Shown: positions 22,801 to 35,493 of the stretch, piece after piece
Layout of the letters: every line of letters starts with the position of its first letter
Numbering within the stretch: the first letter of the stretch is position 1
Assembly (NCBI GenBank): GCA_011503125.2
Contig: WWBZ02000082.1
Coordinates: forward strand, 2,170,001-2,234,000
Origin: Botryosphaeria dothidea
Taxonomy: Eukaryota > Ascomycota > Dothideomycetes > Botryosphaeriales > Botryosphaeriaceae
DNA length: 64,000 nucleotides
Direction: 5' to 3'
Notes under the pieces: model-generated
Seen by the model: only the letters and a program-made list of their open reading frames with translations
What the model was told of the DNA's origin: nothing
The model's database searches: none
Translations under genes and position numbers: made by a program

Positions 22801-23084
22801 ATACGCGCCGCTCCAAGCTTCTGACTATCAGAAGGAGTAATTGTGGGGGTATCGCCGGCAGCGGCGAAAATCATTGATATTGTGGGCAGAATCTGTCTTC
22901 GATGTGACTCGCCTGCGAATAACCCCGAGCAATCAGGACCGTGTAATTAGTTATTCAGCAGAGGCCTCCCAAGGACCCTGTGTCTCGGCTCATGCGCATT
23001 CTCGCCTGGGGAAGACCCCACATCTACTTTCCATTTTCCTCAGACGTCACTTTTCTACATCTACGCCTGCTAATTCTCCCATCA

Positions 23085-24917
23085 ATGCACATTATGGATT
23101 CGGTAGAATCACATGGGCTCTTGTCAGCTTCCTTTTTTCTTGTAGGTAGATCAGCTCCCCTGATCCAACTCAAGTGCTTTACCAATGTGAACCACATCTT
23201 CACAGAGCGCAGCCTACCTAACTGGCATATTCATATCCAACGCATTGCTACACCCTCTCCGTATATACCCTGGACCAAGACTCTGGGCGCTGTCCCGTCT
23301 TCCATATGCCTACTTCTGCGCCACTGGCCAGGGCCACCGAAAGCTCCTCGAACTTCACCAGAAATACGGAGATATTGTCCGTGTAGCTCCAGACGAATTA
23401 TCGTTCACTTCTCCGGATGCATGGAAAGAGATCTTTGGACGGAGAAAGAATGCCATTGGCGAAGTCGGAAAAGATAGCATTCATTATGCAGAAGCTTTGG
23501 ACAGTCTTTTGGGCGCGTCGAAGGAAAAACACATGCGCTTGCGACGCATACTCTCCCGCGGATTTTCAAACCAGGCCATGCTCGACCAGGAGCCGTTGAT
23601 CAAAAGCCACATTGATATCTTGTGAGTGATTTCGATTCTCTTCAACATTCCCGTGGGAGCTAGTAGATGGACTGATTGAGCCAACAGGTTCCAAAAATTG
23701 CACACGCATAGCAACTCCAACGGGGAGAAACCAATCGACATGTCGGAATGGTTTGACTTTATTGCCTTGGACATCATCACGGATCTCAGTTTCGGCGAGT
23801 CCTTCCACTGCCTCAACACCGGCAAATACCACGCCTGGGCGCAGCTGTTCATCGATGCTCTGAAGGGCATGGCCTTCGCCATGGCAATCAAGCGCTTCAA
23901 GCTTGTTCACCAGCTCCTGAATCTCCTTGCACCGAAGTCACTGATGCAGAAGTACGAAGAAAACGTGGACTTCACCAACCAGATGGTTCGAAAGCGGTTG
24001 TCCGAGGCCGATCGGCCTGACTTCGTCAGAGCAATGGCTCAGAAGGAGGGCGCCGAAGTAAGGAACCCCACTATAGACTTATTCGTATCCTGAGAAAAAA
24101 GACTGACGTGCCGCCTGCGACAGGCACTAACGCTGCAAGAAATCCAGGCTAATGCTCAGGTCTTGACAATGGCCGGGTATGACACGACGGCGACCGCGTT
24201 AGCCGGAACCACGTATCTTCTGGCAGCCCATCCCGAGATCACGGCCAAATTGGTCCAGGAAATTCACGCGAATTTCAAAAGTGAAGCGGACATCAGCATC
24301 CTTGGAGCGCAGAACATGCCCTACATGACTGCAGTCATCGATGAGGCGATGCGCGTCTATCCGCCCGCCGCATCTGGCATGCCGCGCCAGGTGCCCGTTG
24401 GGGGAGATGTGATATTCGGCCAATTTATGCCCGCTGGAGTAAGTGGTGCTGCTGCTTGCCATTTCATTTGATCTTGATAGTGGTGTATGCAAGCTGACAA
24501 GCTATGATTATCATCATGCAGACCGTCCTCACCATCTGGCAATGGCCGATGTACCACAGCCCAGCCAATTTCTCACAGCCGGACTCGTTCATACCAGAGC
24601 GGTGGCTTGGCGACGAGCGCTTTGTTGACGATCGGAAAGAGGTGTTCCAGCCGTTCTCACACGGAGCCCGTAACTGCATTGGGCGGAAGTGAGTAATCTC
24701 CTGGTGCAGTTGGATCTGCTTGCTACGGCCTTGCTGACAAAACATGTTCACCAGCCTTGCATACGCAGAGCTACGGATTATTCTGTCAAGGTTGCTATGG
24801 AATTTTGATATCAAGCTTGCTTCTGGAACTGAGAACTGGTTGACGGAACAGCCTCTGTATCTATTGTGGAAGAAGGCTCCCCTGAATATCACACTAAAGA
24901 GGCGGGAAAATGATTAA
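23085..24917 (+). CDS. Cytochrome P450 monooxygenase
   Basis: Second P450 of the terpene cluster, likely a later tailoring oxidase. Six exons: 23085-23141, 23206-23621, 23688-24057, 24124-24438, 24522-24688 and 24755-24917 (495 residues). The first two exons build a hydrophobic anchor (SASFFL joined to SAAYLTGIFISNALL), then the proline-rich hinge HPLRIYPGPRL. Helix I is canonical (MAGYDTTATAL), ExxR is DEAMR, and the heme loop is FSHGARNCIGRN with Cys near residue 438. Overall pattern fits the large fungal group that includes isotrichodermin C-15 hydroxylase-like enzymes (recalled, not tested). ATG 23085 or 23094 are both possible starts. It is the last gene before an unrelated coiled-coil gene, so it probably marks the cluster edge. 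Confidence 0.9.
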
Positions 24918-25301
24918 AAGTGATGCTTAGAACGGTATTTACAATCACGAAAGGTGCGTCCCCCAGTGTGATGCACCTATCTATTGTCACTGGCTGGCCC
25001 TGTTGCACCGCGATTTCATTCTCGGAATTTCGCCGCTATGAATTTTCTATCCTGGAAAGCGAGCAACTCACACATTACACACAGCTCTGAGGAAGGTTCC
25101 TTGTGCGATCCGACAGTAGACATTGATGCTATAGAAATTAATCCGTATGTACCATGGGCATGTCTTCGTGAAACCCCCTAAAGAAGCAAATATCATCAGC
25201 CTTTTCGCGGTAGACCAATGTGCGCCTCTACTCCACTACTCATACACTATGATCTTACAAGATACAACAACTTTCATACAAATACAGCGACCATCCAAGA
25301 A
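24918..25301. other. Convergent 3' region
   Basis: 384 bases between the second P450 (+) and the coiled-coil gene (-). Nothing recognisable. Confidence 0.5.
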
Positions 25302-28300
25302 TCACCGCTCCCCCTCACTCTCCAGCATAATCGGCACCATCATCCCCTGCCCCTGCCCCTGCCCATGCTGCCCACCCTGCGGCTCACTCGCGCTCCTCCC
25401 CCTCGACGAATTAAACCGGCTGATCACGCCCTCAACCCCCAAACTCTTCCGCGCGCTGCCCACCCGCCTCAGAAAACTCTCCTGGCTCTCCTTCCGCCGC
25501 AACAGCGCCCGATCCAGGCTCTTCTTGCGCACCAAGCCCAACTTCTCCCCCTGGCTCTTCCGCTCCGCCTTCCACCCGGACGTCGGCCGCTGCGGCAGCG
25601 CCGTCAGCCCGACCGTGTTATCTACGACCTCGGGCGACCCCCTGACGGCCTGCACCATGACGGCGCGGCGCTCGGCAGAGGTGCCGCGCGCCTCCGAGTC
25701 CTTGGCGGGCGTTTTGGGGCGCTGGTGAGGGAGGTCGGTGTTCGGGTCGGCGCTGCCGTTTTTGCTGTTGTTGTTGGTCGGAGGTGTGGTGTTGGTGTAG
25801 CTGGAGATGATGCTTTCGGAGAGCGAGCGCTGCGTGCCGGCGCGCTGCGGCGGCGCTGCCGCTATGACGGTGGCGGGCGGGCCTGGCGCGGGGCTGGAGG
25901 GGTTCGTGTCAGAGCCGAAGCAGGTGGTTGTGTAGTAGCGCTGGGGCGCAGGCCGGGCTCTTGCGGGAGAGGGGGTGATGGGCTTGAGGGAGCTGATGGA
26001 GGGGGTGTTGGTGATGGTCGGGGTGAGCTTGTAGGTGGGGGGAGTCTTGGGCGTTTTGGGCCGGGATGGTGGATCTCGCGGGGGTGGATAGGCAGGTGGG
26101 TCTGTGGGCGGCGGAAAGCCGGAGAATTGAGAAGCCACCTGTTCAGGTAGGGACGGATAGGGTGGGAGCTTCTTGTTTGTGTTCGAACGGCCAGGTGTTT
26201 TGGGGCGGGCTGGTGGGAATGAAGAATCCGAGATGTTGCCAGTGACAGCTGAAGTGGGTTGTGATGAAGGAGCCGTTGTGGCGGGTGATGGTAACATGGT
26301 GGTGGAGATCCCAAGACCAGCCATGTTTGGCTTCTGATTGATTGGTGATTCAGCAGAGGCGATGGAGTTTTGTAGCGAAGGCTTTCTGTGGAGGGAAGTA
26401 TTGTCCCCACCGTAAATGCTGCTCCGCATTCTGTCAAGCTTCGTATTTGCGCGTTTGATGTCCTTCTTATAGCTTCTGTTGTCCCGCTTGCATCGGATCA
26501 GTTCGTTGACATGGTGCTGTACTTCCCTCTCCAATTCTTCAATACGCTCATGCGGATCGACGAATTGTTGTTGCGATGATGCTCCATTCTCCCTCGCAAT
26601 CAATGCCTGAACACGCCTTCGAGCTTCCACTGCCACAAGCTCTAGATAGCCGTCGGCGCTAGAAGGTGTGCCGGGAATAAGATTCCTTGATATGGATTCC
26701 TTGGCCTGACTCCTCATTTCCGAATGCAAAAGTTTCCGCAAGCGCTCGTACTCTCCTTGCACACTGACCAAATCCTGACCTTGAGCTGCCACAATTTCTC
26801 TAAGCTCGGTGTTCTCCAATTCAGTCTGGTTGGCTCTTTCCTTGACTGCTTTGCGCTTCCGGGACTCTTGGGTGAGTGCTTCATCGTGATCGGCTGCCAG
26901 CTTGGCTTGTTGGGTGTCCAGCTCCTCGAGGTCCAGGTGGAGAGCTTTGTTGACGTGTTGAAGTTCGTAAACTTGTTCATCCCTTTCTTCCAAGCGTTTC
27001 TTCAAATCTTCAATCGTGTTGGTCAGCTCCGATACGGTGTCGGGGACGGGACTCCGCAATTGCGATGCTTCCAATTGTGTTGCGAGAAGGTTTGCACGTT
27101 GCTTTTCCTCCGCCAATTCTTTCTCAAGCCTGCTGATATGGGATTGCTCAGGCCGAGAACGTAATGTCTCGATTTCTCCCTTAAGCTGTCTATGCCGCTC
27201 ATGCATCAGCCGCCTCTCCATCTCTAGTTTGTACTCTGACTCCCGAAGATCGATCAGAAGTTCGTGGTTGTTGCGGACCCTGACCTCGAGGTCGGCGGCT
27301 CGGTCCTTGTAGGCATCCTTGCGAGCCATCAACATCTCCATCTGACCCTTCATTGCCTCCAGGTGTTCAGTCGCGAGTTGAAGCTTTTTCTTAAGCTTCT
27401 CCACCTTTTCTTGTCCTTCACCCGAGGACACCGAAGTGTCGCTGGCGTGGCGCTCTCTTGTAGGCCGCTCGTTCTTATCAGAGCCCTCCAGGTCTGGCGT
27501 CGCGTTGGGATCTGAGATAGAAGGCCTTTTGCCTTTATCCTTTGGCAGGGATACTTCTGGACTAGGTCCACGGAGGCCTGTTGAAGGAATGGTGATGTGT
27601 GGATGTGTTGCTAAGCCGCGTCAGTACGATAAGAAAATAAACACATAGGTAGAAGGCATACGGCTACTGTCATGGGATGCCTCAGTATAGTGCAGATACG
27701 CTTTTAGTACATCAACCTCCTTACGGTAGGCTTCGGCCAGGCTTGCAGCATGTGACTCATGCGAGATACGCAAATGTTGGAATTGGGATTTCAGAGCGGC
27801 GATTTTCTTGTTCTGAGCTGCAATGGTAGCTTTCAATTGCTCGTTTTCTGAAACTTGAGGCGCATGCGTTGGCTGCTGATATGGTTGTCAGCGCTAGCAT
27901 GTGACATGGGGCTTTTGGCGATCCTGTGCCACAATTGGAGCGTACTAAGGGCAGGGATATGTGTGACATACCTTAGTCGGCGCATTGCTGCTTTCCGAAC
28001 CAGCAAAAGCGAAGGCGCTCGATGACTCTGTGACCTCGGTGATTGGCGACCGGAGCAAGGAGTCCTTCTCGCTCTCGTCGCCCCGCTTCTCTCGCGAACT
28101 CCTGTGGCCGCTGAACCTCGAATCGATGCTTGGCCGCTGCGCTCCTGCCGCGTTTGAGCCTGCAATCCTGCCCGATCCCCATCTTGACGTGGCCGTATTA
28201 AGACTCAGGCTCTTCTTATGCTGCGGCCCGTTTGGGATGGAAGGCGGCAGGTGGAGGGGTGATGCCAAAGTCTTCCTCTTGAGCACCAGTCCATCGTCCT

Positions 28301-28953
28301 GATTGGAGCTGGGGTCTTTGGCCTCATCCGGGAAGCCTTGGTTTTCCAAAAGTATGGAACCCGGCAGTTCGGCGATAGCAGGCGTGGGAGGGGCTGTGTG
28401 AGAGCGAGGCCTGCCGCTGCCAGGCTCAGGGTTCCGGGACGGAGAAGGCAGCGGATTGTTGAAGGCTGGAGAGCGGAGCATGTCATTCACGACGGCGAGA
28501 ATATTGGAGGCGGAGGCAACGGACGTGATTGCGGTCTCGTGGAGGACGGAGGAAGGCACGAATGTAGAGGCATCGACAGTGCTGCGGGCGCCAGCGGTGG
28601 CGAGTTGGAGGGGTTTGGGCCTGTGCCTTTTCTACAGATTTGTCAGTGTTGGTGTTGTCGTCCACTTATTGGAAACAGCGGACTGGCGAGGCAAAGAGCA
28701 AAATGGCCCGCGGAGCCCCAACGGGTCCTTGAACAGCCACTTGCGCAACGATCAATGCCGAAGTGCCCGTTTTAGAGTTCATGCAAACTTGACACATGCT
28801 GCTGACCTTGCGCTTCTTGGAGAGGGACACGTCTGTAGGCGAGTCCCACTGATACTGGTCCACTGGCATCAAGCCGTCCACGCGATACGACTGATACGCC
28901 TCTGCAGCATTGCGACGGTCGCCTTTCGTCCAGGTGAAGAATTTGGAAGCCAT
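25302..28953 (-). CDS. Large coiled-coil protein of unknown function
   Basis: Not recognised as a named family. Four exons: 28953-28807, 28631-27972, 27872-27662 and 27610-25302 (about 1108 residues). It begins MASKFFTWTKGDRRNAAEAY, a short conserved-looking basic segment. A serine/proline-rich stretch follows, then heptad-rich coiled coil in two parts (around ENEQLKATIAAQNKKIAALK, and a long run after EGQEKVEKLKKKLQLA). The C-terminal third is low complexity, proline/serine/threonine-rich (PPTDPPAYPPPRDPPSRP). Such architecture is common in fungal scaffold proteins of the cell cortex, septum or spindle, but no specific role can be assigned. The first intron (175 bases) uses the weak donor GTCAGC, so the first exon is less certain. 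Confidence 0.72.
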
Positions 28954-29621
28954 AACGAGCAAGAGACTGCGGCGGCGGCGGCGAGAAGGAAAGAGAGAGA
29001 AGCATCCATCAATCACGCAAGGAAAGTGGCCGGCACGTCGCGTTGAGCCGGCAGTCGACAAACGAAGGAATGGACAGAGGGTCTAGTGCAATGCTCATGG
29101 GAAATGGATCCATTTCAGACAGGTGCAGCTCTTGCGCATATAGCAGATCCCCGTGCGGGCGCCTAGGGAGCTCTCAGGGCGAGCGGGGCCCAGGTCGAGG
29201 ATATGCATAGTGGAGGCAGTCTACCGGGCACATCTGCGACACAGCAAGGGCGCGCACGAGGAGGGGGGCGCGTCACGCTGAAACGACAGGCCAGCATCCG
29301 GCTGCAGATGAAACAGTCGAGGAGGCTCGCCGACTGCGCCGCCAGCCTGTGCCTGGCGCGCCAATTGCAAGAGGGACTTAGGCGCTGTGGAGGACGAGCA
29401 AGCGCGGGAGGCACAGGAGGGACGAATGACGTGGGCTTGGCATCGCCCTGCAGAGGAACCAAAGCTCTTCCTTCCGGCGCTTCTCTCAAAAGCACCAACC
29501 CTCCACCAGCCTGCGCGCGCCCAGCCCGCCCTCTCTCACCAACCCCGCCTGCTAATGCTCGCTGCGTCTTAGCATCCAACGCAATCGCCGTACCCTCCAG
29601 GGCGCCCAGCCACCCGCTGTC
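28954..29621. other. Divergent promoter region
   Basis: 668 bases between the coiled-coil gene (-) and FHA gene (+). Open frames across it lack recognisable content. Confidence 0.45.
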
Positions 29622-30710
29622 ATGCTAGCTGCTTCGGCCTCGCCGCCGCCGCGTCCACGCCGTCATTCGCTTTCTGACGATGACGACAGAAGCTCCCGGC
29701 CGAAAGACGGCGCCCGCGACAGGCATCGTCGGAGACGAGACTCGCGTAGCCCGGACCAGGACTACGATGCTCGCCGGAAACACCACCGCTCGCGCCGTCA
29801 CCGCGACGACGACGACGGCTCGGCAGGCGCGTCGGACGAGGAGCGCGCAGCGCGCAGACGCGGGAGAGACCGCAGCAGGAGCCGAAGCCGGAGCAGGTAC
29901 AGGCACCATAGGAGCCGCAGCAAGGACGCCGCCCGCGACAGGTACGAGAAGAAGCGGCGCTACGACGACGTGCGCTCGCGCAGCCCGCGCCGCCATCACC
30001 GTTCAGATCGACGCAAGGACCGCGACGAGTCTCCCCGCCATTCTCGCCGCAGCAGGCACGACCGCCACGACCATCGCTCCCGCTCGCCCTCGCCCAAACG
30101 CCGTAGACCGTCCGCCAGCGCTTCCCCGCCCCGCAAGCGCTCCAACAAGCCTCTGCCGTCGCAGGAGGCTGCCTACCGCGGCGGCGCCGGGGAAGGTTCT
30201 GCTGAGGGCGCTGAGCAGCCTGTGGAGAAGCAGAAGCCGAACTTCAAGCAGACGGGCCTGCTGGCTCGCGAGGCCAACACGGTCACGGTCGGCGGCACGG
30301 CCGTCGTCCTGAAGTACAACGAGCCGCCCGATGCGCGGAAGCCGCCTGCCCGTGACGAGTGGCGATTGTTCGTTTTCAAGGGTCAAGATTGCCTCCAAAC
30401 GATCGAGCTGGGGAGCCGTAGCTGCTGGCTGATTGGTCGCGAGGCCGCCGTTGCAGATTTACTGGTGGAGCATCCTAGTACCAGCAAGCAACATGCGGTG
30501 CTGCAGTTCCGGTATACCACGCGTGTCAATGAGTATGGTGACAAGGATGCAAGGGTCCGGCCCTACCTTATTGATCTGGAGAGCAGCAACGGCACCATTC
30601 TGAACGGAGACCGGATCGAGCCGGCGCGATATGTCGAGTTCATGGACAAAGATGTCATGAAAATTGGCCACAGCGAGCGCGAGTACGTATTGATGTTGCC
30701 GCCAAAATAA
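29622..30710 (+). CDS. FHA-domain splicing factor, SNIP1/Pml1-like
   Basis: Intronless gene of 362 residues. The N-terminal half is a very arginine/serine/aspartate-rich tract (RSRSRSRYRHHRSRS type), as in nuclear RNA-processing proteins. The C-terminal half is an FHA domain: WLIGREAAVADLLVEHPS with the GR phosphothreonine-binding core, STSKQHAVLQFR with the SxxH signature, then LIDLESSNGTILNG with the NG loop. The segment EWRLFVFKGQ before it matches the SNIP1/Pml1 family. Pml1 is a subunit of the RES complex, which helps retain and splice pre-mRNA in the nucleus. Family assignment is strong; the RES role is inferred from the family. Divergent from the coiled-coil gene. Confidence 0.88.
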   Translation: MLAASASPPPRPRRHSLSDDDDRSSRPKDGARDRHRRRRDSRSPDQDYDARRKHHRSRRHRDDDDGSAGASDEERAARRRGRDRSRSRSRSRYRHHRSRSKDAARDRYEKKRRYDDVRSRSPRRHHRSDRRKDRDESPRHSRRSRHDRHDHRSRSPSPKRRRPSASASPPRKRSNKPLPSQEAAYRGGAGEGSAEGAEQPVEKQKPNFKQTGLLAREANTVTVGGTAVVLKYNEPPDARKPPARDEWRLFVFKGQDCLQTIELGSRSCWLIGREAAVADLLVEHPSTSKQHAVLQFRYTTRVNEYGDKDARVRPYLIDLESSNGTILNGDRIEPARYVEFMDKDVMKIGHSEREYVLMLPPK

Positions 30711-32926
30711 AGGGAAGGAAAAAAGGCTAGTAGGTTGTCTCAGACCTTGCAAGGAGGCCGCAATCGACAACGGTAGGCACACGAATGTTTTAATCGATAG
30801 GATGAGTAACGCTAGCCATCGAAAGACAGCTTTGCTCATTCCCTAATGTACGTACCAAAAAGAAAAATCACAGAAGCGGTCGCGTGCTTTGAGGGGGTTA
30901 GTGAGGGGGAGCCCGAGGCGCGACCGCTCCCACGAGCATCAGCCTCAACACCAAACCAGGGTATGCGACAATTCTCGCCAATCAACACCACTACCACACT
31001 GGGGGTAACAAGAGATTCACAGCCACATCTTCCCTTCGGTCGCTCCGCAGCATTCGGCCCTTTGAACCAGACGTTCGATGTTGGACTTAGTCGATCCTTA
31101 TCCGGTAGAGTTGCATGGGCTTTTTCGCTGATGCGAGCCCGCGGGTTGGGTTCCCTTTTTTTGCCGCCTCTGCGGGCTGGGTGCGGGCGGGCGGGGGGGC
31201 CATTTGGCGTGCGTGGAAGGTAGTTTAAGCTTTCGCTGGCCTCCAGACGACGAACCTTCTTTTAGCACTGGCGGGCAGGAACATAAAAATGGGCCCGAAC
31301 TTGCATTGCAGCGGGCGCCGGCCGCCTCTTTTTTTGCACCAAGGGGCGTGAGTGGTACGGTATTGCGCAGAAGTGGCGTCGGGCATTTCCCTTCGCGGGA
31401 GAGATGACGGACGTAGCTCCGGCCGACCTGAAGTGGTAGTGGTGATGGACGGGGGACAACAAGAGTAAAACATGGCCGGTTTTGTTTGATGACTTACTTT
31501 TCTGTGTCTTTCTTTTGCTTCTGGGATTCATCTTGCTCCCTCCCTCCCTCCCTCCCGGCCGCAGGGGGGGAGCAGCGCGAACTAGCGGCTCGCTCGCCAT
31601 GTCCATCCTTTGTTCTCGCCCGCCGGCCAACACCGATGAAATGGGGATGGGGGCGGGTGCGGGCTTGGGTACCTACTGGAGATGAACTAGTAGGGGCGAG
31701 CCATAGTGACGGTAGTCGGGCCGAGTAGCGCTACCTGCCGGCACCTTTGGGGAGGGCAATCGGATCATTGGAACCGAGCGGGGGGGGGGCGGGCTTATTG
31801 GGCGCGGTGGTTCGGCTGGTTATGAATGAATAAGAAGATGCAGCTTGTACGCGGAAGAACGGGGCGTGGTGCCGTGGACTGGACGGATGGTGGGTCGCGG
31901 GCTCATTATTATTGTGCCTTTTGGATATCAAATGATGCTTTGGAGGGGACTTCCATCGTTGTTCTGGACGCCCGCTTTTCCTCTCAGACACGCGAAAACG
32001 CTGCTGAAAGTCAAAAAAAGACCCTGCATGTGCAACAAGATTCACTCTGATACATGATTCATCCCGGTCGTTGTCATATCCGGGCCTGACGCTGCACGAT
32101 CCCAGCTGCCCACTGCAGTTCATTATCCGATCAGTTCAGAAAGAGGTCTCGACTAAATGTTCGGTCCGAAGCGTCTTCTTCGGCGGCTGAAATGGAAGGC
32201 AAGGCACCGCGAGCCGGGCAGTTTAGCGGCAGCGAAAGATACGAGATACGAGAAACGATATTAGTCTACGCTGGGGCCGCGCTTGCTACTATTCTGCATA
32301 GGTCATTATTTTTGCCCAACGTTGGAGCTACTTGCGTGCTCGCATGCCAAAAAATATAATAACGGCGAGGGCAAGGAATAATATGCCGAGATTGAATTGC
32401 GTGAGGCAAATAATGCCGACGCTATCCGCTTGGATGAAGGTGGACAGATCGACCTGCTCTATGAAGTCCGGAGGTCGTGATAGGGCGGTTAGAAAAAAGT
32501 GACAAGGATGCCGGCGCGAGCGGGCAGACCGATCTGGTTTCGGGGAAACTCTTGCCCCGACACCCTACCCGTAAGGCCACAGTAATTTGTGGAGCACGCA
32601 TCCAAACTTCATCACTCTCTCGTATCTTCGTTGTGCGAGTACGACCAACAACCTCCTTCACTTCAGTCCTCTTTCACCAATGCTCCGATTTCAATATTCT
32701 GGCTTGGATATCTCATTTGCATCATTCTGTTCTTCTCCTTCACGCTACCGTCCACTCCGTTCTGAAACGACATCTACCTGGTATATTATGCAACTCCCCA
32801 TAACCCACACCTGGAAGCCAATTTTGTACGACCGAAGCCAAAGATAACAGTAATGAAACCCGAAACAAACAGTAGCCGCCTAAAAACCTTCTCTTATCTA
32901 CACTTTTTCGGTTTCCCCCCTCCCAT
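30711..32926. other. Convergent intergenic region
   Basis: 2.2 kb between the FHA gene (+) and PHO84 (-). No gene recognised. It contains a TCCC tandem run at about 31537-31556 and a run of about ten G at 31780-31789. Presumably untranslated 3' sequence and spacer. Confidence 0.5.
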
Positions 32927-34827
32927 TTACGCGGCATCGCCCTTCTCGTAGCTCTCGCTGCCCTCGCCCGCGCTCTCTCTCCGCAGGTGGCGGCCGTGGC
33001 TGGGGTCGTACTCGGGGGTGCCGGGCACCTCGCCGGCGAGCTGCTCGAGCGTCTTGCGCTTCGTCTCCGGGATGAGCAGCGTGGTGAAGATGCCGAGGAA
33101 CATGAAGAGCGCGTAGATCTGCATGACGTGGTTGAGCCAGGGCGATGCGTTGTCGGCCGTCGCGCCGCGCGTGCGCAGCGGGCCGATGAGCACCTGCGCG
33201 ATGATGGCGCCCACCTTGCCCGACGCCGCCGAAACGCCGTGCGACGACGAGCGGTAGCGCGTCGGGAAGCATTCGCCGGGCACGATGAAGGTCGTCGCGT
33301 TAGGACCTGTTGGGGGGAGGGGTGGTTAGCGCTTTTTGTTTGAGTGGTCGATGTGGGGTTCGAAAGGGGTTGCTTACCGAAGTTGAAGAAGAACTGGGAC
33401 AGGACGTAGAGAGCGAGCAAGCCCTTCTTGCCGATCTGGTGGTAGGCGAAACCGATGATGCAGAAGAGGATGGTGAGGAGAGAGAAACCCATCAGCTGAA
33501 TGGGCTTGCGGCCAACGGTATCAACGGTGGCAACCGTGACCCAGTAACCGGGGATGGCACCGGCGCAGATGAGGATGAGGTTACCAACGGCGGTGTTGAA
33601 GAAGTACTCGTACATGTTCTTGGTGTGGCTCGTGCCGTAGCCAATCTGGGTCAGAATAATCGAGTTGTTGAGACCGAGACCGTAGAAGGCAACATCCAGG
33701 AAGAACCAGGAACCGGCCGTACCGAGAAGAACCTTGCCATACTTCCATTGGGTGTAGTGGGCGAAGAAGTCCTGCCACGAGGCCTGGGGAACCTCGAGCT
33801 GGGGAGACTGCTCTTGCATGGCCTGGACACGGGTAATCTCATCGGGAATACCCTGGTGCTCGCCAGCCTTGTAGGCCTTGACGTCGGAACCAGCCTTGAC
33901 AACATCACGAGCGACATCGAAGGTGTAGCGGGGAGTCTCCGGGATGGTCAGACGGTAGTAGAGGGCAATGCAGCCGGGGACGGCGCCGAAACCAATGATG
34001 ATACGCCACATCTTGTCGACGGCCAGACTGCAGATGCCAGTGCAGGTGGAAGCGGAGGTGGCGCTCTCAAGCGACTCCTTGAAGCCAGCAGTGACGATCA
34101 GAGCGATGATAGCAGCACCAAATTGGCCGAAACCCTGCATGGCGAAGACGGAACCCATCATAGCTCCTCTCCACTTGGTGGTAGCGAATCTAGAATCGGG
34201 TCAGTACACTGCTGGCAAGAGAATCACGCTGATACTTACTCGGAAGTGATGATGGAAGAAAGAGGGTAATCGCCACCGATACCGATGCCCATAAGCACAC
34301 GCCAGAAGACAAGGAGACCGACGATGGACATGGATTGCGAGGGAGCAGACAGAGCCTGGGCAAGTGTAGCGAAGATGATCATGATGAGCTCAAGACCGTA
34401 CATCTTCTTACGGCCGACAACATCGGCAAGGATACCGAAACCGACCTGGCCGATGACGGTACCCGCGCTGGTGGAGACCTTGATGGAGGTGTCGGCGGGC
34501 TCGGGAATCTTGCCCTTGTTGTGGTGCCAGTAGGCTACACCCAGCATTGGAGTGGCCAGGTTGATGGCGAAGATGTCGTAGGCATCGGTGAAGAAACCAA
34601 TACCGGCAACAACAATGGCACGCACGTGGTACCAGCCGAAGGGAGCCTTATCGATTTCGGCGAGAGCAAGACGTCTCCGCTCATTGGGGTCCGCAATGTG
34701 GGCTGGGCACGGGTTAGTGACGGAGGCTCCGGCGAAGCCGTGAAGACAGTTGCATACCATAGTCATTGTGGAAGTTGTGGAACGCAGAGTTACCGCCAGC
34801 GGTCTTGTGGACAACCGGAGCAGCCAT
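32927..34827 (-). CDS. PHO84: High-affinity phosphate:H+ symporter, Pho84 homologue
   Basis: MFS phosphate transporter of the plasma membrane. Four exons: 34827-34758, 34702-34240, 34189-33378 and 33306-32927 (574 residues; yeast Pho84 is 587). Diagnostic segments: GIGFFTDAYDIFAINL in helix 1, GIGIGGDYPLSS, WRGAMMGSVFAMQGFGQ, the central loop with IPETPRYTFDVARD, and PGECFPTRYRSSSHG in the C-terminal half, all typical of the Pho84 group. Three CACGTG sites lie 508-1049 bases upstream of the start codon, matching the known binding core of Pho4-type regulators that switch on phosphate-starvation genes. The gene appears intact. Confidence 0.95.
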
Positions 34828-35334
34828 GGTTGGCGCGATGCTCTTCGGCAAGATAAGGTTCTGTTGGGGAGCGGCGGGCGTGGCACAGCAGGAGAAGAGT
34901 GGTGGCAGTGGAGCGGAAGGAAGGGCTTAAGTAGAGGATGTCACAGCATGGAAAAAGAGGATTAGAAGGGTGGCACCTTACGAGGTAGCTTCCGAGGCTT
35001 TGCTGAAAACGCCTATGTGGCCCGGTGTTCGGTACACGGCAGTAGCAGGCACAGGGCGACAAGGCCAATAAGGGCAATGCATGCCTGCACGAGCAAGGTT
35101 GGATGACTAGCGGCCGCGAAACTCTCGAGCATCTGGATCATCCAAGGGACGGATGAGCGGGCTGATGGGCCCTGCCAAGCGTCATCAGGCAGTTCCAAGA
35201 GCGTCTCCCGCAGCGAAGAGGACGCAAGAGGGCGGCCAAGAGCTAGGCAGCGGTCGAGCATCGCGTCGTGTGGCGTACGGAGGAAGCCATGGCTGTCGGG
35301 GAGAGCGTTGGGGGCGCGGAGCCAATCAGGTGCG

Positions 35335-35340
35335 CACGTG
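35335..35340. promoter_or_regulatory. CACGTG site, PHO84 upstream 1
   Basis: Palindromic E-box 508 bases upstream of the PHO84 start codon. It matches the core recognised by Pho4/NUC-1-type bHLH regulators (established for yeast and Neurospora); use here is inferred. Confidence 0.55.
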
Positions 35341-35487
35341 TGCCTGGTCTGCTAGCCGTGATTGGCCGCCAAAGGTTATTCTCACCTCGCCCGCCCTTGC
35401 CCGTCTGCTGAAAACATCCGCCTTCAGCACGCTGTGCCATTCTTCGCGTCGTTTACACGACGCAAAACGCCGCCCCCAGCCGGGTTG

Positions 35488-35493
35488 CACGTG
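35488..35493. promoter_or_regulatory. CACGTG site, PHO84 upstream 2
   Basis: Second palindromic E-box, 661 bases upstream of the PHO84 start codon, in the context GCACGTGCC. Confidence 0.55.

Larger units (their letters stand above)
22121..23084. other. Promoter region of the second P450
   Basis: 964 bases with no recognisable gene, between the end of the first P450 and the start of the second on the same strand. It contains two copies of ACGGGCGGCGA (22357-22367 and 22790-22800). Confidence 0.5.

Noticed and set aside
25218..26150. Plus-strand open frame opposite the coiled-coil gene's C-terminus
   Set aside because: Composition is arginine/glycine/alanine-rich as expected from the reverse of a proline-rich region.
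33310..34269. Long plus-strand open frame opposite PHO84
   Set aside because: It is antisense to the strongly supported PHO84 exons and reads as a GC-rich shadow rich in G, E and D.
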